From: Scatosoma sp045124465
GTDB taxonomy: Bacteria > Bacillota > Clostridia > Christensenellales > Borkfalkiaceae
Length of the DNA stretch: 56,360 bases
Direction: 5' to 3'
Assembly (NCBI GenBank): GCA_045124465.1
Contig: JBGVLV010000038.1
Coordinates: 1 to 56,360 of the forward strand
Below, one piece after another: positions 7,012-15,495 of the stretch (its first letter is position 1; every line of letters begins with the position of its first letter). The translations under genes were made by a program, and so were the position numbers. The notes beneath the pieces were generated by a model. It ran no database searches. It saw nothing but the letters and a program-made list of their open reading frames with translations, and was not told the origin of the DNA.

Positions 7012-7980
7012 ATGCGAAAACTTTTTAACGGCGACAAACGCGGGGAGCGCAAGAACGAGAACGCGCAAAGGATCGTCTATACGGCTACGTATAAAGTCAA
7101 TCACAGCGACGGGCTGTTGGAGTTTTTGCTCCGCAAATGCAACACCTCGCGCAACAACGTGAAATCCCTGCTCACCCGCCGTCAGGTACTCGTCAACGGT
7201 CGGGTGGTCACGCAATACGATTTTCCGCTCGCCAAAGACGACGAAGTGAAGATCGCCAAGACCTCCGTACAGGGCGGAGAAACGCTCCGACGGGAAACCG
7301 CCAAACCCACGAAAAAACGCGAGCCGTCCCGCGCGGTCAAGATCTTGTACGAGGACGAGGACCTTATCGCGATCGACAAGCCCGCGGGGCTGTTGTCCGT
7401 CGAGAGCGACAAGGAGACGGACTGCGCGTACACATACGTTTCCGAATACCTGCAAGCGGGCGGGAAAAACGTTCGGGCGTATATCCTGCACCGTATCGAC
7501 AAGGAAACGTCGGGGGTGTTGGTGTTCGCGAAGAACCCGAAAATACATTCGATGTTGAAAATGCGCTGGAACGAATACGTGACGGCGCGGGAATATTACG
7601 CGGTGGCGGAAGGAACGTTCGAAAAGAAAGAGGATACCGTTGTTTCCTATCTCAAAGAGAACGCGAACAATATGATGTATTCCACGCAAGACCCGACGGG
7701 TCAGAAAGCGGTCACGCATTATACGGTGGAGAAAGAGAACGGAACGTATTCCCTTTTGAAAGTAGCCATCGACACGGGTCGGAAAAACCAGATCCGCGTG
7801 CATTTGAAGTCGCTCGGTCATTCGGTGGTCGGGGACGAGAAATACGGGCATACCAAAGACCCGCTCAAACGGCTCGGCTTGCACGCCTCCAAACTCGAAT
7901 TTACCCACCCTTTGACCAAGCAAACGGTGACGATCGTTTCGCCCGTTCCCGCGAGCTTTAAAGGTCTGTTCGGAATGTGA
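7012..7980 (+). CDS. RluA-family pseudouridine synthase
   Basis: The 322-residue enzyme isomerises specific uridines in rRNA or tRNA. An S4-like RNA-binding segment lies at residues 36-85 (LLRKCNTSRNNVKSLLTRRQVLVNG in part). The catalytic domain carries LHRIDKETSG with catalytic Asp163, and the later RKNQIRVHLKSLGH motif. Length and domain order fit the RluD/RluA subfamily. The target base cannot be told from the sequence. It has its own promoter and terminator, so it is monocistronic. Confidence 0.93.
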   Translation: MRKLFNGDKRGERKNENAQRIVYTATYKVNHSDGLLEFLLRKCNTSRNNVKSLLTRRQVLVNGRVVTQYDFPLAKDDEVKIAKTSVQGGETLRRETAKPTKKREPSRAVKILYEDEDLIAIDKPAGLLSVESDKETDCAYTYVSEYLQAGGKNVRAYILHRIDKETSGVLVFAKNPKIHSMLKMRWNEYVTAREYYAVAEGTFEKKEDTVVSYLKENANNMMYSTQDPTGQKAVTHYTVEKENGTYSLLKVAIDTGRKNQIRVHLKSLGHSVVGDEKYGHTKDPLKRLGLHASKLEFTHPLTKQTVTIVSPVPASFKGLFGM

Positions 7981-7984
7981 GGAA

Positions 7985-8025
7985 GGGCGGCGGGAAAGAA
8001 AATCTTTCCCGCCGCCGTTTTTTTG
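7985..8025 (+). terminator. Rho-independent terminator
   Basis: GGCGGCGGGAAAG (7986-7998) pairs with CTTTCCCGCCGCC (8004-8016), followed by GTTTTTTT. Confidence 0.9.
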
Positions 8026-8036
8026 TTTTCAGCGCG

Positions 8037-8065
8037 TTGACTTTGGTTTGCGGGCGTGTTATAAT
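8037..8065 (+). promoter_or_regulatory. SigA promoter giving a probable leaderless transcript
   Basis: TTGACT (8037-8042), 17 bp, TATAAT (8060-8065). The start ATG at 8072 falls at the expected transcription start. Confidence 0.85.
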
Positions 8066-8071
8066 AGGGGT

Positions 8072-8665
8072 ATGATAAAAGCGTTTAAAGAAATAAAGAC
8101 CGAACTTGAAAACCGCCGTAAAAAGACGGAACTCAAACGCGACGGCGAGGGGCGCGTGGTGGTCGATCTCCGCGTGCTCAACGACGACGATTTTCTTTCG
8201 CCGTACAGCGCGCAGGATCACAACGTGCTTTCCGAGGACGTTTCGGGGTTCATCGAACAGAGCCTGCGTTCCGTGCCCGTGGAAGAACAGGTGCGGCTCC
8301 GTATCCACAGCGACGTCATCACCGACGAGGAGAAAAAAGAATATACCAAGGCTATCCATGAGCATTACGCCGACGGGTATGAAAATATCTGTCTTGAAAA
8401 GCGGCGGCTGCACAAGCTCGCGCTGATGATGGCGCTCGTGGCGGTGTGCGCGCTCACACTGATGATCGGTCTGGAAGTGACGGGCAGCAGAACGGCGGTA
8501 TTGTCGGAGATCATCGACATTTTCGCGTGGGTGTTTATGTGGGAGGCGGTGGATATCTTCTTTTTGGAATGCGCCATGCTCCGATTCAAGCAACGGAGAT
8601 ACCTTGCCCTGTTCGCTTGCCCGATAGAGTACCTGCCTTTGGAGAAAGATACCGATGAAAAATGA
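8072..8665 (+). CDS. Uncharacterised membrane protein
   Basis: I take ATG 8072 as the start because the earlier in-frame ATG (8048) lies inside the promoter. The 197-residue product is a charged cytoplasmic region of about 118 residues followed by two hydrophobic segments (about 121-140 and 150-170) and a short tail. No known motif is seen. It overlaps the luxS start by 11 nt, so the two are co-transcribed and probably translationally coupled. No ribosome binding site is visible, in keeping with a leaderless mRNA. Confidence 0.7.
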   Translation: MIKAFKEIKTELENRRKKTELKRDGEGRVVVDLRVLNDDDFLSPYSAQDHNVLSEDVSGFIEQSLRSVPVEEQVRLRIHSDVITDEEKKEYTKAIHEHYADGYENICLEKRRLHKLALMMALVAVCALTLMIGLEVTGSRTAVLSEIIDIFAWVFMWEAVDIFFLECAMLRFKQRRYLALFACPIEYLPLEKDTDEK

Positions 8666-9128
8666 GATGAAGAAGATCGCGAGTTTCACCGTCGATCACG
8701 ATAAACTGAAAAAGGGTATGTATATTTCCCGTATCGACGGCGACGTGGTAACGTACGATATCCGTATGAAAATACCCAACGGCGGAGAGTATCTTTCCGC
8801 GTCCGCGGCGCATACGATAGAACACCTGTTCGCGACCTATGCCCGCAACAGCCGTTTCTCCGCAGAGGTCTTGTACGTAGGACCTATGGGTTGCCGCACG
8901 GGGTTTTATCTTTTGCTCCGCGATGGCGTGCGCGGCGACGAGGCGATCGGGTTGGTGAAAGAGAGTATGCGATTTATCCGCGGGTTCGAGGGCGAGATAC
9001 CCGGGAACAAGCGTAAGGAGTGCGGGAACTATCTCGACCACGATCTTGCCGAGGCGAAAGCGGTGGCGGCGGATATGTGCGGCGTGCTTGCGGACTGGAC
9101 GGAGAACAGACTCAAATACGAGGAGTAA
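8655..9128 (+). CDS. luxS: S-ribosylhomocysteine lyase
   Basis: The 157-residue enzyme splits S-ribosylhomocysteine into homocysteine and DPD, the AI-2 precursor, in the activated methyl cycle. The metal site is complete: His53 and His57 in HTIEHL, and Cys123 in KECGNY. The catalytic Cys80 lies in GPMGCRTGFYL. Length is normal. The start ATG 8655 has GGAG 10 nt upstream and overlaps the previous gene. The product homocysteine can feed the metH operon at 37016-40969. Whether AI-2 is sensed here cannot be told. Confidence 0.95.
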   Translation: MKNEMKKIASFTVDHDKLKKGMYISRIDGDVVTYDIRMKIPNGGEYLSASAAHTIEHLFATYARNSRFSAEVLYVGPMGCRTGFYLLLRDGVRGDEAIGLVKESMRFIRGFEGEIPGNKRKECGNYLDHDLAEAKAVAADMCGVLADWTENRLKYEE

Positions 9129-9132
9129 AACT

Positions 9133-9651
9133 ATGAACGAAACGTTGCAACTGATCAGAACGCGCAAAAGCGTGAAAAAATACAAGCCCGATCCCGTATC
9201 GAAAGCCGATCTGGAACAGATCGTCGAGGCGGGGCTTTGGGCGGCGTCGGGCAGGAATTTTCAATCCCCGATCATACTCGCGGTGACGAATAAAGAACTG
9301 CGCGACGAGCTTTCGCGGCTGAACGCGAAAGTGATGGGCGCGGAAAGCGACCCGTTCTACGGCGCGCCCGCGGTGCTGGTGGTGTTGGCGGATAAGAGCA
9401 AGCCCACGTACGTATACGACGGTTCGCTCGCGATGGGGAATATGTTGCTTGCGGCACATTCGCTGGAGCTTGGCGCGTGTTGGATACACCGCGCGAAAGA
9501 GACGTTCGAATCGCCCGAGGGTAAAGCGATACTGAAAAAACTGGGTATCGAAGGCGACTACGAAGGGATCGGAAACTGCGTCGTCGGGTATCCCGATATG
9601 CAACCCGCCGAAAAACCCCGCAGAGAAAACAGAGTTTATTATATCGATTAA
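9133..9651 (+). CDS. Nitroreductase-family FMN oxidoreductase
   Basis: The 172-residue product has the N-terminal FMN phosphate contact RTRKSVKKYKPDPV and the family's later GNCVVGYPD segment. Short nitroreductases like this use NAD(P)H and FMN on nitro or quinone compounds; the natural substrate is unknown. The start at 9133 follows luxS by 4 nt, with AGGAG just ahead, so it belongs to the luxS operon. Confidence 0.85.
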   Translation: MNETLQLIRTRKSVKKYKPDPVSKADLEQIVEAGLWAASGRNFQSPIILAVTNKELRDELSRLNAKVMGAESDPFYGAPAVLVVLADKSKPTYVYDGSLAMGNMLLAAHSLELGACWIHRAKETFESPEGKAILKKLGIEGDYEGIGNCVVGYPDMQPAEKPRRENRVYYID

Positions 9652-9679
9652 AACGATAAGATCATAAGGAGTAATTATT

Positions 9680-9871
9680 ATGGAAAACAAAATGGTATGT
9701 AACTGCAAACAAGTGTCGGTCGCCGATATCGAAAAGGCGCTCCACGAACATCAACATTTCGCGAACGTCGAAAAGGCGTTCGAGGAAGTACAGATGATCA
9801 CCCATTGTTCTACGGGTTGCGGCGGTTGCCACGATAAGGTGATGGACGTTATTTCCCAGCTCATGGCGTAA
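9680..9871 (+). CDS. BFD-like [2Fe-2S]-binding protein
   Basis: This 63-residue protein has four Cys in the BFD pattern: CNC near residues 8-10 and CSTGCGGC near residues 43-50. BFD-like domains bind a [2Fe-2S] cluster and act in iron release or electron transfer. A good ribosome binding site (AAGGAG) precedes the start. It lies between a flavoprotein gene and an isomerase-fold gene, likely in one operon. Confidence 0.85.
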   Translation: MENKMVCNCKQVSVADIEKALHEHQHFANVEKAFEEVQMITHCSTGCGGCHDKVMDVISQLMA

Positions 9872-9880
9872 TTCAAGGCT

Positions 9881-10690
9881 ATGAAAACGGGCGTTTCGAC
9901 AGCCTCGCTGTTTTTACGGAAATACAACGAAGAGGCTCTCCCTCTTTTGAGCGAACTCGGCGTTAAGACCGCCGAGGTGTTCCTCACGACCTTTTCCGAA
10001 TACGCCGCGGAATTCGCCAAGACCGTCGCCGAAAATAAAGGGGATATTTCCGTCAATTCCGTACATATCCTCAATACGCAATTCGAACCCCAGCTCTTTA
10101 ACGCGCACCCCCGTGCAAAAACGGACGCGTTCTCGTGGCTCGGTCGGGTACTCGACGGTGCGAACGTGTTACAGGCTCCGTATTACACCTTTCACGGTAC
10201 GGCGCGGATAAAACGCGCGGCGCGCTCGGGCGAAAACGACAACTTCCCGAAAATGCTCGAAGGTTTTCGGGAAATTTCCGCGTTCTGCCAACGCAAGGGC
10301 GTGGCGTTATGCCTTGAAAACGTAGAATGGGCGACCTATAACCGTCCCGGCGTGTTCAAATACCTTTCGTCCGAGATCCCCGAACTTCGCGGCGTGCTCG
10401 ATATCAAACAAGCCCGTATCTCCGAATACCCTTACGAAACCTATCTTTCCGAAATGGGCGAAAAACTCGCCTACGCCCACGTTTCCGACGTGGACGAGAA
10501 GGGCGGGATATGTTTGCCCGGCCGCGGCGTTTTCGATTTCGATACCCTCGTCAAACGCCTTAAAGACGTCGGCTTTGACGGCGCGTTGCTCATCGAGGTC
10601 TACACCGATAACTATAAAGACGAATCCGAACTCAAAACCGCTTGCGACTATCTCGACGAACTCCTTTACAAAAACGGTTGCGCCCGATAA
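9881..10690 (+). CDS. Sugar phosphate isomerase/epimerase-like TIM-barrel protein
   Basis: The 269-residue product matches the AP-endonuclease-2/xylose-isomerase-like barrel: ENVEWATYNRPG carries the conserved metal Glu, followed by a GVLDIKQAR strand, an AYAHVSDVDE strand with His and Asp, and a late LLIEVY with Glu. The substrate cannot be predicted. It starts 9 nt after the BFD-like gene without a clear ribosome binding site, suggesting coupled translation. Confidence 0.8.
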   Translation: MKTGVSTASLFLRKYNEEALPLLSELGVKTAEVFLTTFSEYAAEFAKTVAENKGDISVNSVHILNTQFEPQLFNAHPRAKTDAFSWLGRVLDGANVLQAPYYTFHGTARIKRAARSGENDNFPKMLEGFREISAFCQRKGVALCLENVEWATYNRPGVFKYLSSEIPELRGVLDIKQARISEYPYETYLSEMGEKLAYAHVSDVDEKGGICLPGRGVFDFDTLVKRLKDVGFDGALLIEVYTDNYKDESELKTACDYLDELLYKNGCAR

Positions 10691-10718
10691 ATTTTTTTAA
10701 AATTTTTTCCTCAAACTG

Positions 10719-10747
10719 TTGACAAACTTCTATTCTTATGCTATTAT
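10719..10747 (+). promoter_or_regulatory. SigA promoter of the superoxide reductase gene
   Basis: TTGACA (10719-10724), 17 bp, TATTAT (10742-10747), then AAGGAG before ATG 10786. Confidence 0.85.
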
Positions 10748-10785
10748 ATAAATAGGATTATATCTCAATAAGGAGAAAAAAGAAA

Positions 10786-11136
10786 ATGAAAATCTATCAA
10801 TGCGAAAAATGTAAAAAGGTAATTGCGAGCCGCGAGGAGTTGAAACTGGACGGCTGGGTGGAGCTGATCGCGGGGAGCACGGACGCGGCGCAGGAAAAGC
10901 ACGTGCCCGTAGTAACGAAGAAATGTAAACAGGTAAAAGTGGACGTGGGCAGCGTAGCGCACCCGATGACGGCGGAACACCTGATCGAATGGGTGCTTTT
11001 GGAAACGGAACAGGGGTATCAGATCAAATACCTGACCGCCGATTGTTTGCCCGTATGCGAGTTCTCGCTCGCGGGCGGGGATAAAGCGGTAGCGGTGTAC
11101 GCGTACTGCAATCTCCACGGGCTTTGGAAAGCATAA
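10786..11136 (+). CDS. Superoxide reductase (desulfoferrodoxin family)
   Basis: The 116-residue protein reduces superoxide to peroxide in anaerobes. The catalytic iron ligands are visible: His in EKHVPVV, the two His of HPMTAEH, and the Cys and His of YCNLHGLW at the C-terminus. The N-terminus has CEKCKKVI but lacks the second cysteine pair of a full desulforedoxin domain, so the second iron centre is probably absent. The adjacent rubredoxin-fused flavoprotein could be its electron donor. Confidence 0.92.
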   Translation: MKIYQCEKCKKVIASREELKLDGWVELIAGSTDAAQEKHVPVVTKKCKQVKVDVGSVAHPMTAEHLIEWVLLETEQGYQIKYLTADCLPVCEFSLAGGDKAVAVYAYCNLHGLWKA

Positions 11137-11182
11137 AACGACCGTAGGCCGTACCGCTGAGGGGCGGAAAGGAAGATAGAAA

Positions 11183-11809
11183 ATGATAGAAAAAGAGGCT
11201 ATGTATAAACTCACGTACGGTCTGTTCGTACTCACCGTCAAAGACGGCGCGAAACAAAACGGCTGTATCGTCAACACCGTTTCTATGCTCACCGATTCGC
11301 CCAAGCGCATTACGGTGTTCGTGAACAAAGCCAACTACACCGAACAGCTTATCCGCAAAACGAAAACGTTCAACGTTTCCGTACTCACCGAAAGCGCGCC
11401 TTTTGAGATATTCAAACAGTTCGGGTTCTGTTCGGGCAGGGACACCGACAAGTTCGCGGGTAAAACGTACCCGACGAGCGAGAACGGTCTGTATTATATC
11501 CCCGAACATACCAACGCCGTCCTGTCGGCGCAGGTGATCGACGCGCTCGATTACGGCACGCATACGCTGTTCGTCGCGGAAGTGACCGAGGCGAGAACGC
11601 TGAGCGCGGAAAAGTCGGTGACTTACGAGTATTATCAGAGTAATATCAAACCCAAGCCCGCCGCGCCGAAAGCGGAGGAGAACAAGAGCGGAAAGCACCG
11701 TTGGGTGTGCAAGATATGCGGTTACGTGTACGAGGGCGACGAACTGCCCGCGGACTACGTTTGCCCGCTTTGTAAGCACCCCGCGGAGGACTTCGAACAG
11801 GTAGAGTAA
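11183..11809 (+). CDS. Flavin reductase-rubredoxin fusion (high-molecular-weight rubredoxin type)
   Basis: The 208-residue product has an N-terminal flavin-reductase-like FMN domain (residues 1-150, GLFVLTVKDG and GCIVNTVSM) joined by a charged linker to a C-terminal rubredoxin (WVCKICGYVYEGDELPADYVCPLCKH), whose two CxxC pairs bind iron. In acetogens such proteins pass electrons from NAD(P)H to diiron flavoproteins in NO or oxygen reduction. It follows the superoxide reductase gene by 46 nt, implying a shared detoxification role. An alternative start at 11201 is possible. Confidence 0.9.
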   Translation: MIEKEAMYKLTYGLFVLTVKDGAKQNGCIVNTVSMLTDSPKRITVFVNKANYTEQLIRKTKTFNVSVLTESAPFEIFKQFGFCSGRDTDKFAGKTYPTSENGLYYIPEHTNAVLSAQVIDALDYGTHTLFVAEVTEARTLSAEKSVTYEYYQSNIKPKPAAPKAEENKSGKHRWVCKICGYVYEGDELPADYVCPLCKHPAEDFEQVE

Positions 11810-11922
11810 GGGAAAAGCCGCAAATTCGACGGGAAAACCCAAAATTCGGCGAATGATCCGTAAAGCGGTAGGAAGAAAAAGGAAATTTTCCGTAAAAAGC
11901 TCCAAAAACGGCAAAAAAAGAC

Positions 11923-11951
11923 TTGACATCGTTTTCTTAACTTGTTATAAT
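11923..11951 (+). promoter_or_regulatory. SigA promoter of rpsU
   Basis: Consensus TTGACA (11923-11928), 17 bp, TATAAT (11946-11951). Confidence 0.92.
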
Positions 11952-11998
11952 AACGTGGTAAAGAATGAAACGCAACGGCAAAGGAGGGTTGAGAAAGA

Positions 11999-12175
11999 AT
12001 GTCTACGGTCAAAGTCGGAGAAAACGAAAGCGTTGAAAGCGCACTTCGTCGCTTTAAAAGAAAGTGCTCCCGCGACGGTATCATCGGCGATCTGAGAAAG
12101 AAGGAATTCTATGAAAAGCCTTCCGTAAAGAAAAAGAAGAAATCCGAAGCGGCAAGAAAAAGAAGTAGAAACTAA
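11999..12175 (+). CDS. rpsU: Small ribosomal subunit protein bS21
   Basis: The frame encodes 58 residues: MSTVKVGENESVESALRRFK at the start, then CSRDGIIGDLRKKEFYEKPS and a Lys/Arg-rich tail. This is the full S21 pattern. bS21 joins the 30S platform near the 3' end of 16S rRNA and helps initiation. An AAGGAGGG ribosome binding site lies about 10 nt upstream. Promoter and terminator make it monocistronic. Confidence 0.95.
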   Translation: MSTVKVGENESVESALRRFKRKCSRDGIIGDLRKKEFYEKPSVKKKKKSEAARKRSRN

Positions 12176-12181
12176 CGAAAG

Positions 12182-12209
12182 AAAAGTCCACGTATCGTGG
12201 ACTTTTTTC
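12182..12209 (+). terminator. Terminator of rpsU
   Basis: AAAAGTCCACG and CGTGGACTTTT pair across TAT, followed by a T-rich run. Confidence 0.9.
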
Positions 12210-12297
12210 TTGCGAATTTTGTCGAAAAAGAAAAGCTTGCTATGCAACTACTTCTTTTTCGGGCGATAGAACGGTAAACGATAAAACGGAGGTAGGT

Positions 12298-12702
12298 ATG
12301 TCACAAGAAGAACGGACTTTGCGCGAGGAGGCACGGCGCGCGAAATCGAGGATAAAGAGCGGTTTTTGGGCGGAATGTAAAGAGAGCATGGACGAGCGTT
12401 TGGAAAGCGCGCGCAAATACGGCGTGAACGAGAGCAAGGCGGGCAGGTACTTCGCCGAGCAGATCGGCGCGCAGATCGCGGGCGAGAAAGAGGACGAGTT
12501 CTATCTCAAAGTCAAACGTATGCTCCTCACCGAAGGCGAAGTGAGCGACGCGATCGGCCGTCTGACGGACAAGGAGTATTTCAACACCCTTTCCTACGAG
12601 GAAAAGCAACGCTATACCCTTTCGCTGAGCGAAAAATACCTCCGCGCGCTCGAACGTTTCCGCAAGGAATGTGAGTTCGACGTGTTGGACAAGCACGCCT
12701 AA
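12298..12702 (+). CDS. Uncharacterised charged helical protein
   Basis: The 134-residue product is rich in Glu, Lys and Arg, is predicted mostly helical, and has no membrane segment or known motif. It starts behind GGAGGTAGGT, a good ribosome binding site. It lies downstream of rpsU, where other Bacillota often have yqeY, but I see no YqeY similarity. Codon use matches the core genome, so I judge it a real gene of unknown role. Confidence 0.7.
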   Translation: MSQEERTLREEARRAKSRIKSGFWAECKESMDERLESARKYGVNESKAGRYFAEQIGAQIAGEKEDEFYLKVKRMLLTEGEVSDAIGRLTDKEYFNTLSYEEKQRYTLSLSEKYLRALERFRKECEFDVLDKHA

Positions 12703-12804
12703 CGCGCGTAATTTTTTTTTCATTTGTCTATTTTATCGGGAAAGCCGTCCGCGAAAGCGGGCGGCTTTTCGCGCGGAAAGGTGGAATTTCGACAGTCAAT
12801 CCGC

Positions 12805-12833
12805 TTGCTAAAAATACGCTTTCGTGGTATAAT
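12805..12833 (+). promoter_or_regulatory. SigA promoter of the helicase gene, probably leaderless
   Basis: TTGCTA (12805-12810), 17 bp, TATAAT (12828-12833). The start ATG is only 9 nt beyond the -10 box. Confidence 0.8.
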
Positions 12834-12842
12834 TGTTATGTT

Positions 12843-15290
12843 ATGGTACAGATAGAAGAACTTTTGGAAAAACTCAACGACGAACAGATAAAACCCGTTT
12901 TGCAGACGGAGGGTCCCGTACTCGTGCTTGCGGGCGCGGGCAGCGGCAAGACCCGCGTTCTCACTTCCCGTATCGCTTATCTCGTAGAGGAGAAAGGCGT
13001 ACCCGATTCCGCGATACTCGCCATCACCTTTACCAACAAGGCGGCGAACGAGATGAAAGAACGTTTGAGCCGTATCGTAGACGTTTCGCGCGCGTGGGTG
13101 TGTACCATTCACAGTATGTGCGTGCGTATTTTGCGTATGTATGCGGGCGAGGCGGGGCTTAGCTCCAACTTCTCCATTTACAGCGAGACCGAACGCAACA
13201 ACATCGTCAAAAAATCCTTTCAGGAATGTGATCTCGACGACGAGAAATTGCTCAAATCGGTGAAATTCCATATCGCGAACGCGAAAATGCTCGGCTACGA
13301 TCCCGACCGTTACGCGGAGGAATACGCGGGCGATCACGATATCGACGAGGTCACGAAAGTTTACAAGCGTTATCAAAAGCATTTGCGCGAGAACAACGCG
13401 CTCGATTTCGACGATCTTTTAAACGAAACGCGGCTGTTGCTCCGCCGTAACGAGGAGGCGCGGGAATATCTCGGCGGTCGGTTCCGTTACGTGCTCGTGG
13501 ACGAGTTCCAGGACACCAACGCGGTGCAATACGAGATCGTCCGACTGCTCGCGAGCGTACACGGCAACCTGTTCGCCGTGGGCGACGACGATCAGTCCAT
13601 TTACGGCTGGCGGGGCGCGAAAATAGAGAATATCCTGCACTTTGAAAAAGATTTCAAGAACGCGAAAGTGTTCAAGCTCGAACGCAACTACCGTTCGACC
13701 AAACGTATCCTGACCCTTGCGAACACGGTGATACGCAACAACGCGCACCGCAAGGACAAGACCCTTTGGACGGAGAACGACGAGGGCGAGCCTGCGAAAG
13801 TGTTCGAGGCGGAAGAAGAAAACAGCGAGGCGCGGTATATCGCGCACACGATCGCGGGACTGATCGGTCGGGGGTATCGGTATTCCGATTTCGCGGTGCT
13901 TATGCGTTTGAACGCGCTGACGCGGGCTTTGGAACAAGAGTTCACCTCGGACGCGATCCCGTTCAAGGTATTCGGGGGCTTTAAGTTCTTCGAACGGAAG
14001 GAGATCAAAGACCTGTTGGCGTATTTGCGGTTGGTGAACAACCCGTTCGACAGCGAGGCGGCGACGAGGATCATCAACTTCCCCAAGCGCGGTATCGGCG
14101 CGAAAACGGTGGAGGCGTTGCAAAACTACGCGTACGAGAACGAACTTTCCGTCTACGACGCGTTGTTGGACTTGGACGAGATCGGGTTCACGGGCGCGAC
14201 GAGGCAAAAGCTCGTGGAGTTCCGTTCGCTCGTCAAGGCTTGGATACTCGACAGTCAGGAAATGCCGGTGAACGAGCTTGTCAAAAAGATCGTGCTGGAC
14301 ACGCGTATGCGCGAGGCGTACGCGGACGACTCGGACGAGAGTATCAATAAACGCGCGAATATCGAAGAATTTATCAACTCCGTGGACGAATACTGCCGCC
14401 TGAACGCGGGCGCAACGCTGACCGATTATCTCAATCAGGTCACGCTCGCCTCGGACACCGACGATATGGACGACGGGAACTACGTTACCCTCGCCACGGT
14501 ACATTCGGTGAAAGGTCTGGAATTCCGTTGCGTGTTCGTGTGCGGTCTGGAAGAAAACATTATGCCCGTATCCCGCGCCGTGGGCAACGACGACGATATG
14601 GAAGAAGAACGGCGGCTCATGTACGTAGCGATCACGCGCGCGAGAGAGAAACTCTATCTCACCCGTTCCAAGAGCCGCTATCTCTACGGCAAACGCGAAC
14701 CGACGGTGCGTTCGAGGTTCTTGAAGGAACTGTCCTCCGAACTCGAACTGCCCAAGGAAACGCGCTCGTATTCGGTGGGCTACGACGACGATCCCGAAAG
14801 CTACGGCAACGAGGTCTACGGCGGGAGCAGGTACGGCTCGAACGAGTACGGCTACCGCAAAAAGACGGGGTTCGACGGCGGGTACGGCTCGGCGTTCGGC
14901 GCGTCGTACGGCGGGTATCAGGATCAGGACGAGCGCAAACACTCGGCGGTCACCCGTTCGCCGTGGTATTCCAACCCTCCGCGCGGCGGCGCGAATTACG
15001 GCGGGTCGGGGTATAGCGGTTCGGGCTATGCGGCGCGAACGCCCAAGTCCGCGAGCGGCGCGGGCGGCGGGTTCACCTACGGCGGCGTAGGCCGCGCGGG
15101 CGCGCCCAAAGCGCCGACAAAGGATCTGAGCGGATTTCGTATCGGCGTAAAGGTCAAGCACCCCAAATTCGGCGTAGGCACGGTCGTAGGCGTTCGCGGC
15201 GCGGGCAGCAACATGATCCTTGACGTCGCGTTCGAGAGCTTGGGGATAAAGCAATTATCCGCCGGACTTGCCCCTTTGACGATTATGTAA
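12843..15290 (+). CDS. pcrA: UvrD/PcrA-type DNA helicase
   Basis: The 815-residue SF1A helicase acts in nucleotide excision repair and in clearing RecA or stalled polymerases. Motifs appear in order: AGAGSGKTR (Walker A), DEFQDTN (motif II), GDDDQSIYGWRGA (III), RNYRST (IV), TVHSVKGLEF (V) and YVAITRARE (VI). After about residue 640 there is a Gly/Tyr/Ser-rich low-complexity linker of some 110 residues, then the Tudor-like end (VKHPKFGVGTVVGV) used for RNA polymerase contact in PcrA. No ribosome binding site is visible between promoter and ATG. Confidence 0.93.
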   Translation: MVQIEELLEKLNDEQIKPVLQTEGPVLVLAGAGSGKTRVLTSRIAYLVEEKGVPDSAILAITFTNKAANEMKERLSRIVDVSRAWVCTIHSMCVRILRMYAGEAGLSSNFSIYSETERNNIVKKSFQECDLDDEKLLKSVKFHIANAKMLGYDPDRYAEEYAGDHDIDEVTKVYKRYQKHLRENNALDFDDLLNETRLLLRRNEEAREYLGGRFRYVLVDEFQDTNAVQYEIVRLLASVHGNLFAVGDDDQSIYGWRGAKIENILHFEKDFKNAKVFKLERNYRSTKRILTLANTVIRNNAHRKDKTLWTENDEGEPAKVFEAEEENSEARYIAHTIAGLIGRGYRYSDFAVLMRLNALTRALEQEFTSDAIPFKVFGGFKFFERKEIKDLLAYLRLVNNPFDSEAATRIINFPKRGIGAKTVEALQNYAYENELSVYDALLDLDEIGFTGATRQKLVEFRSLVKAWILDSQEMPVNELVKKIVLDTRMREAYADDSDESINKRANIEEFINSVDEYCRLNAGATLTDYLNQVTLASDTDDMDDGNYVTLATVHSVKGLEFRCVFVCGLEENIMPVSRAVGNDDDMEEERRLMYVAITRAREKLYLTRSKSRYLYGKREPTVRSRFLKELSSELELPKETRSYSVGYDDDPESYGNEVYGGSRYGSNEYGYRKKTGFDGGYGSAFGASYGGYQDQDERKHSAVTRSPWYSNPPRGGANYGGSGYSGSGYAARTPKSASGAGGGFTYGGVGRAGAPKAPTKDLSGFRIGVKVKHPKFGVGTVVGVRGAGSNMILDVAFESLGIKQLSAGLAPLTIM

Positions 15291-15299
15291 ACGCGTATA

Positions 15300-15400
15300 G
15301 CGTGGCATCTTATCCGCAAAATCGGAACTTGCCCTTGCTCGCGTACGTCTGTGTACGCTCCCGTCGGGCAAAACCGCGAGTTTTGCGGCAATCTGCCGCA
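15300..15400. repeat. Partial copy of a dispersed intergenic element
   Basis: The helicase-ligA gap holds CTCGCGTACG...GTACGCTCCCGTCGGG, the same module as at about 47112-47142 in the arginine operon. The TCGACGAGTAGCGTACTGTATC module of the other copies is missing here. Small hairpins such as CCGCGAGTTTTGCGG follow. Confidence 0.6.
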
Positions 15401-15495
15401 CTCTCCGCGTTTACGAAGGGCGGGCGGAAATTCGAAATCGGAACTTGCCGATAAAAGTAACTTGCCGATTAAAATAATAAAGAGAGGACGAAACT

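Noticed and set aside
8048..8071. Earlier in-frame ATG for the membrane protein gene
   Set aside because: It lies between the -35 and -10 boxes, so it cannot be on the transcript.
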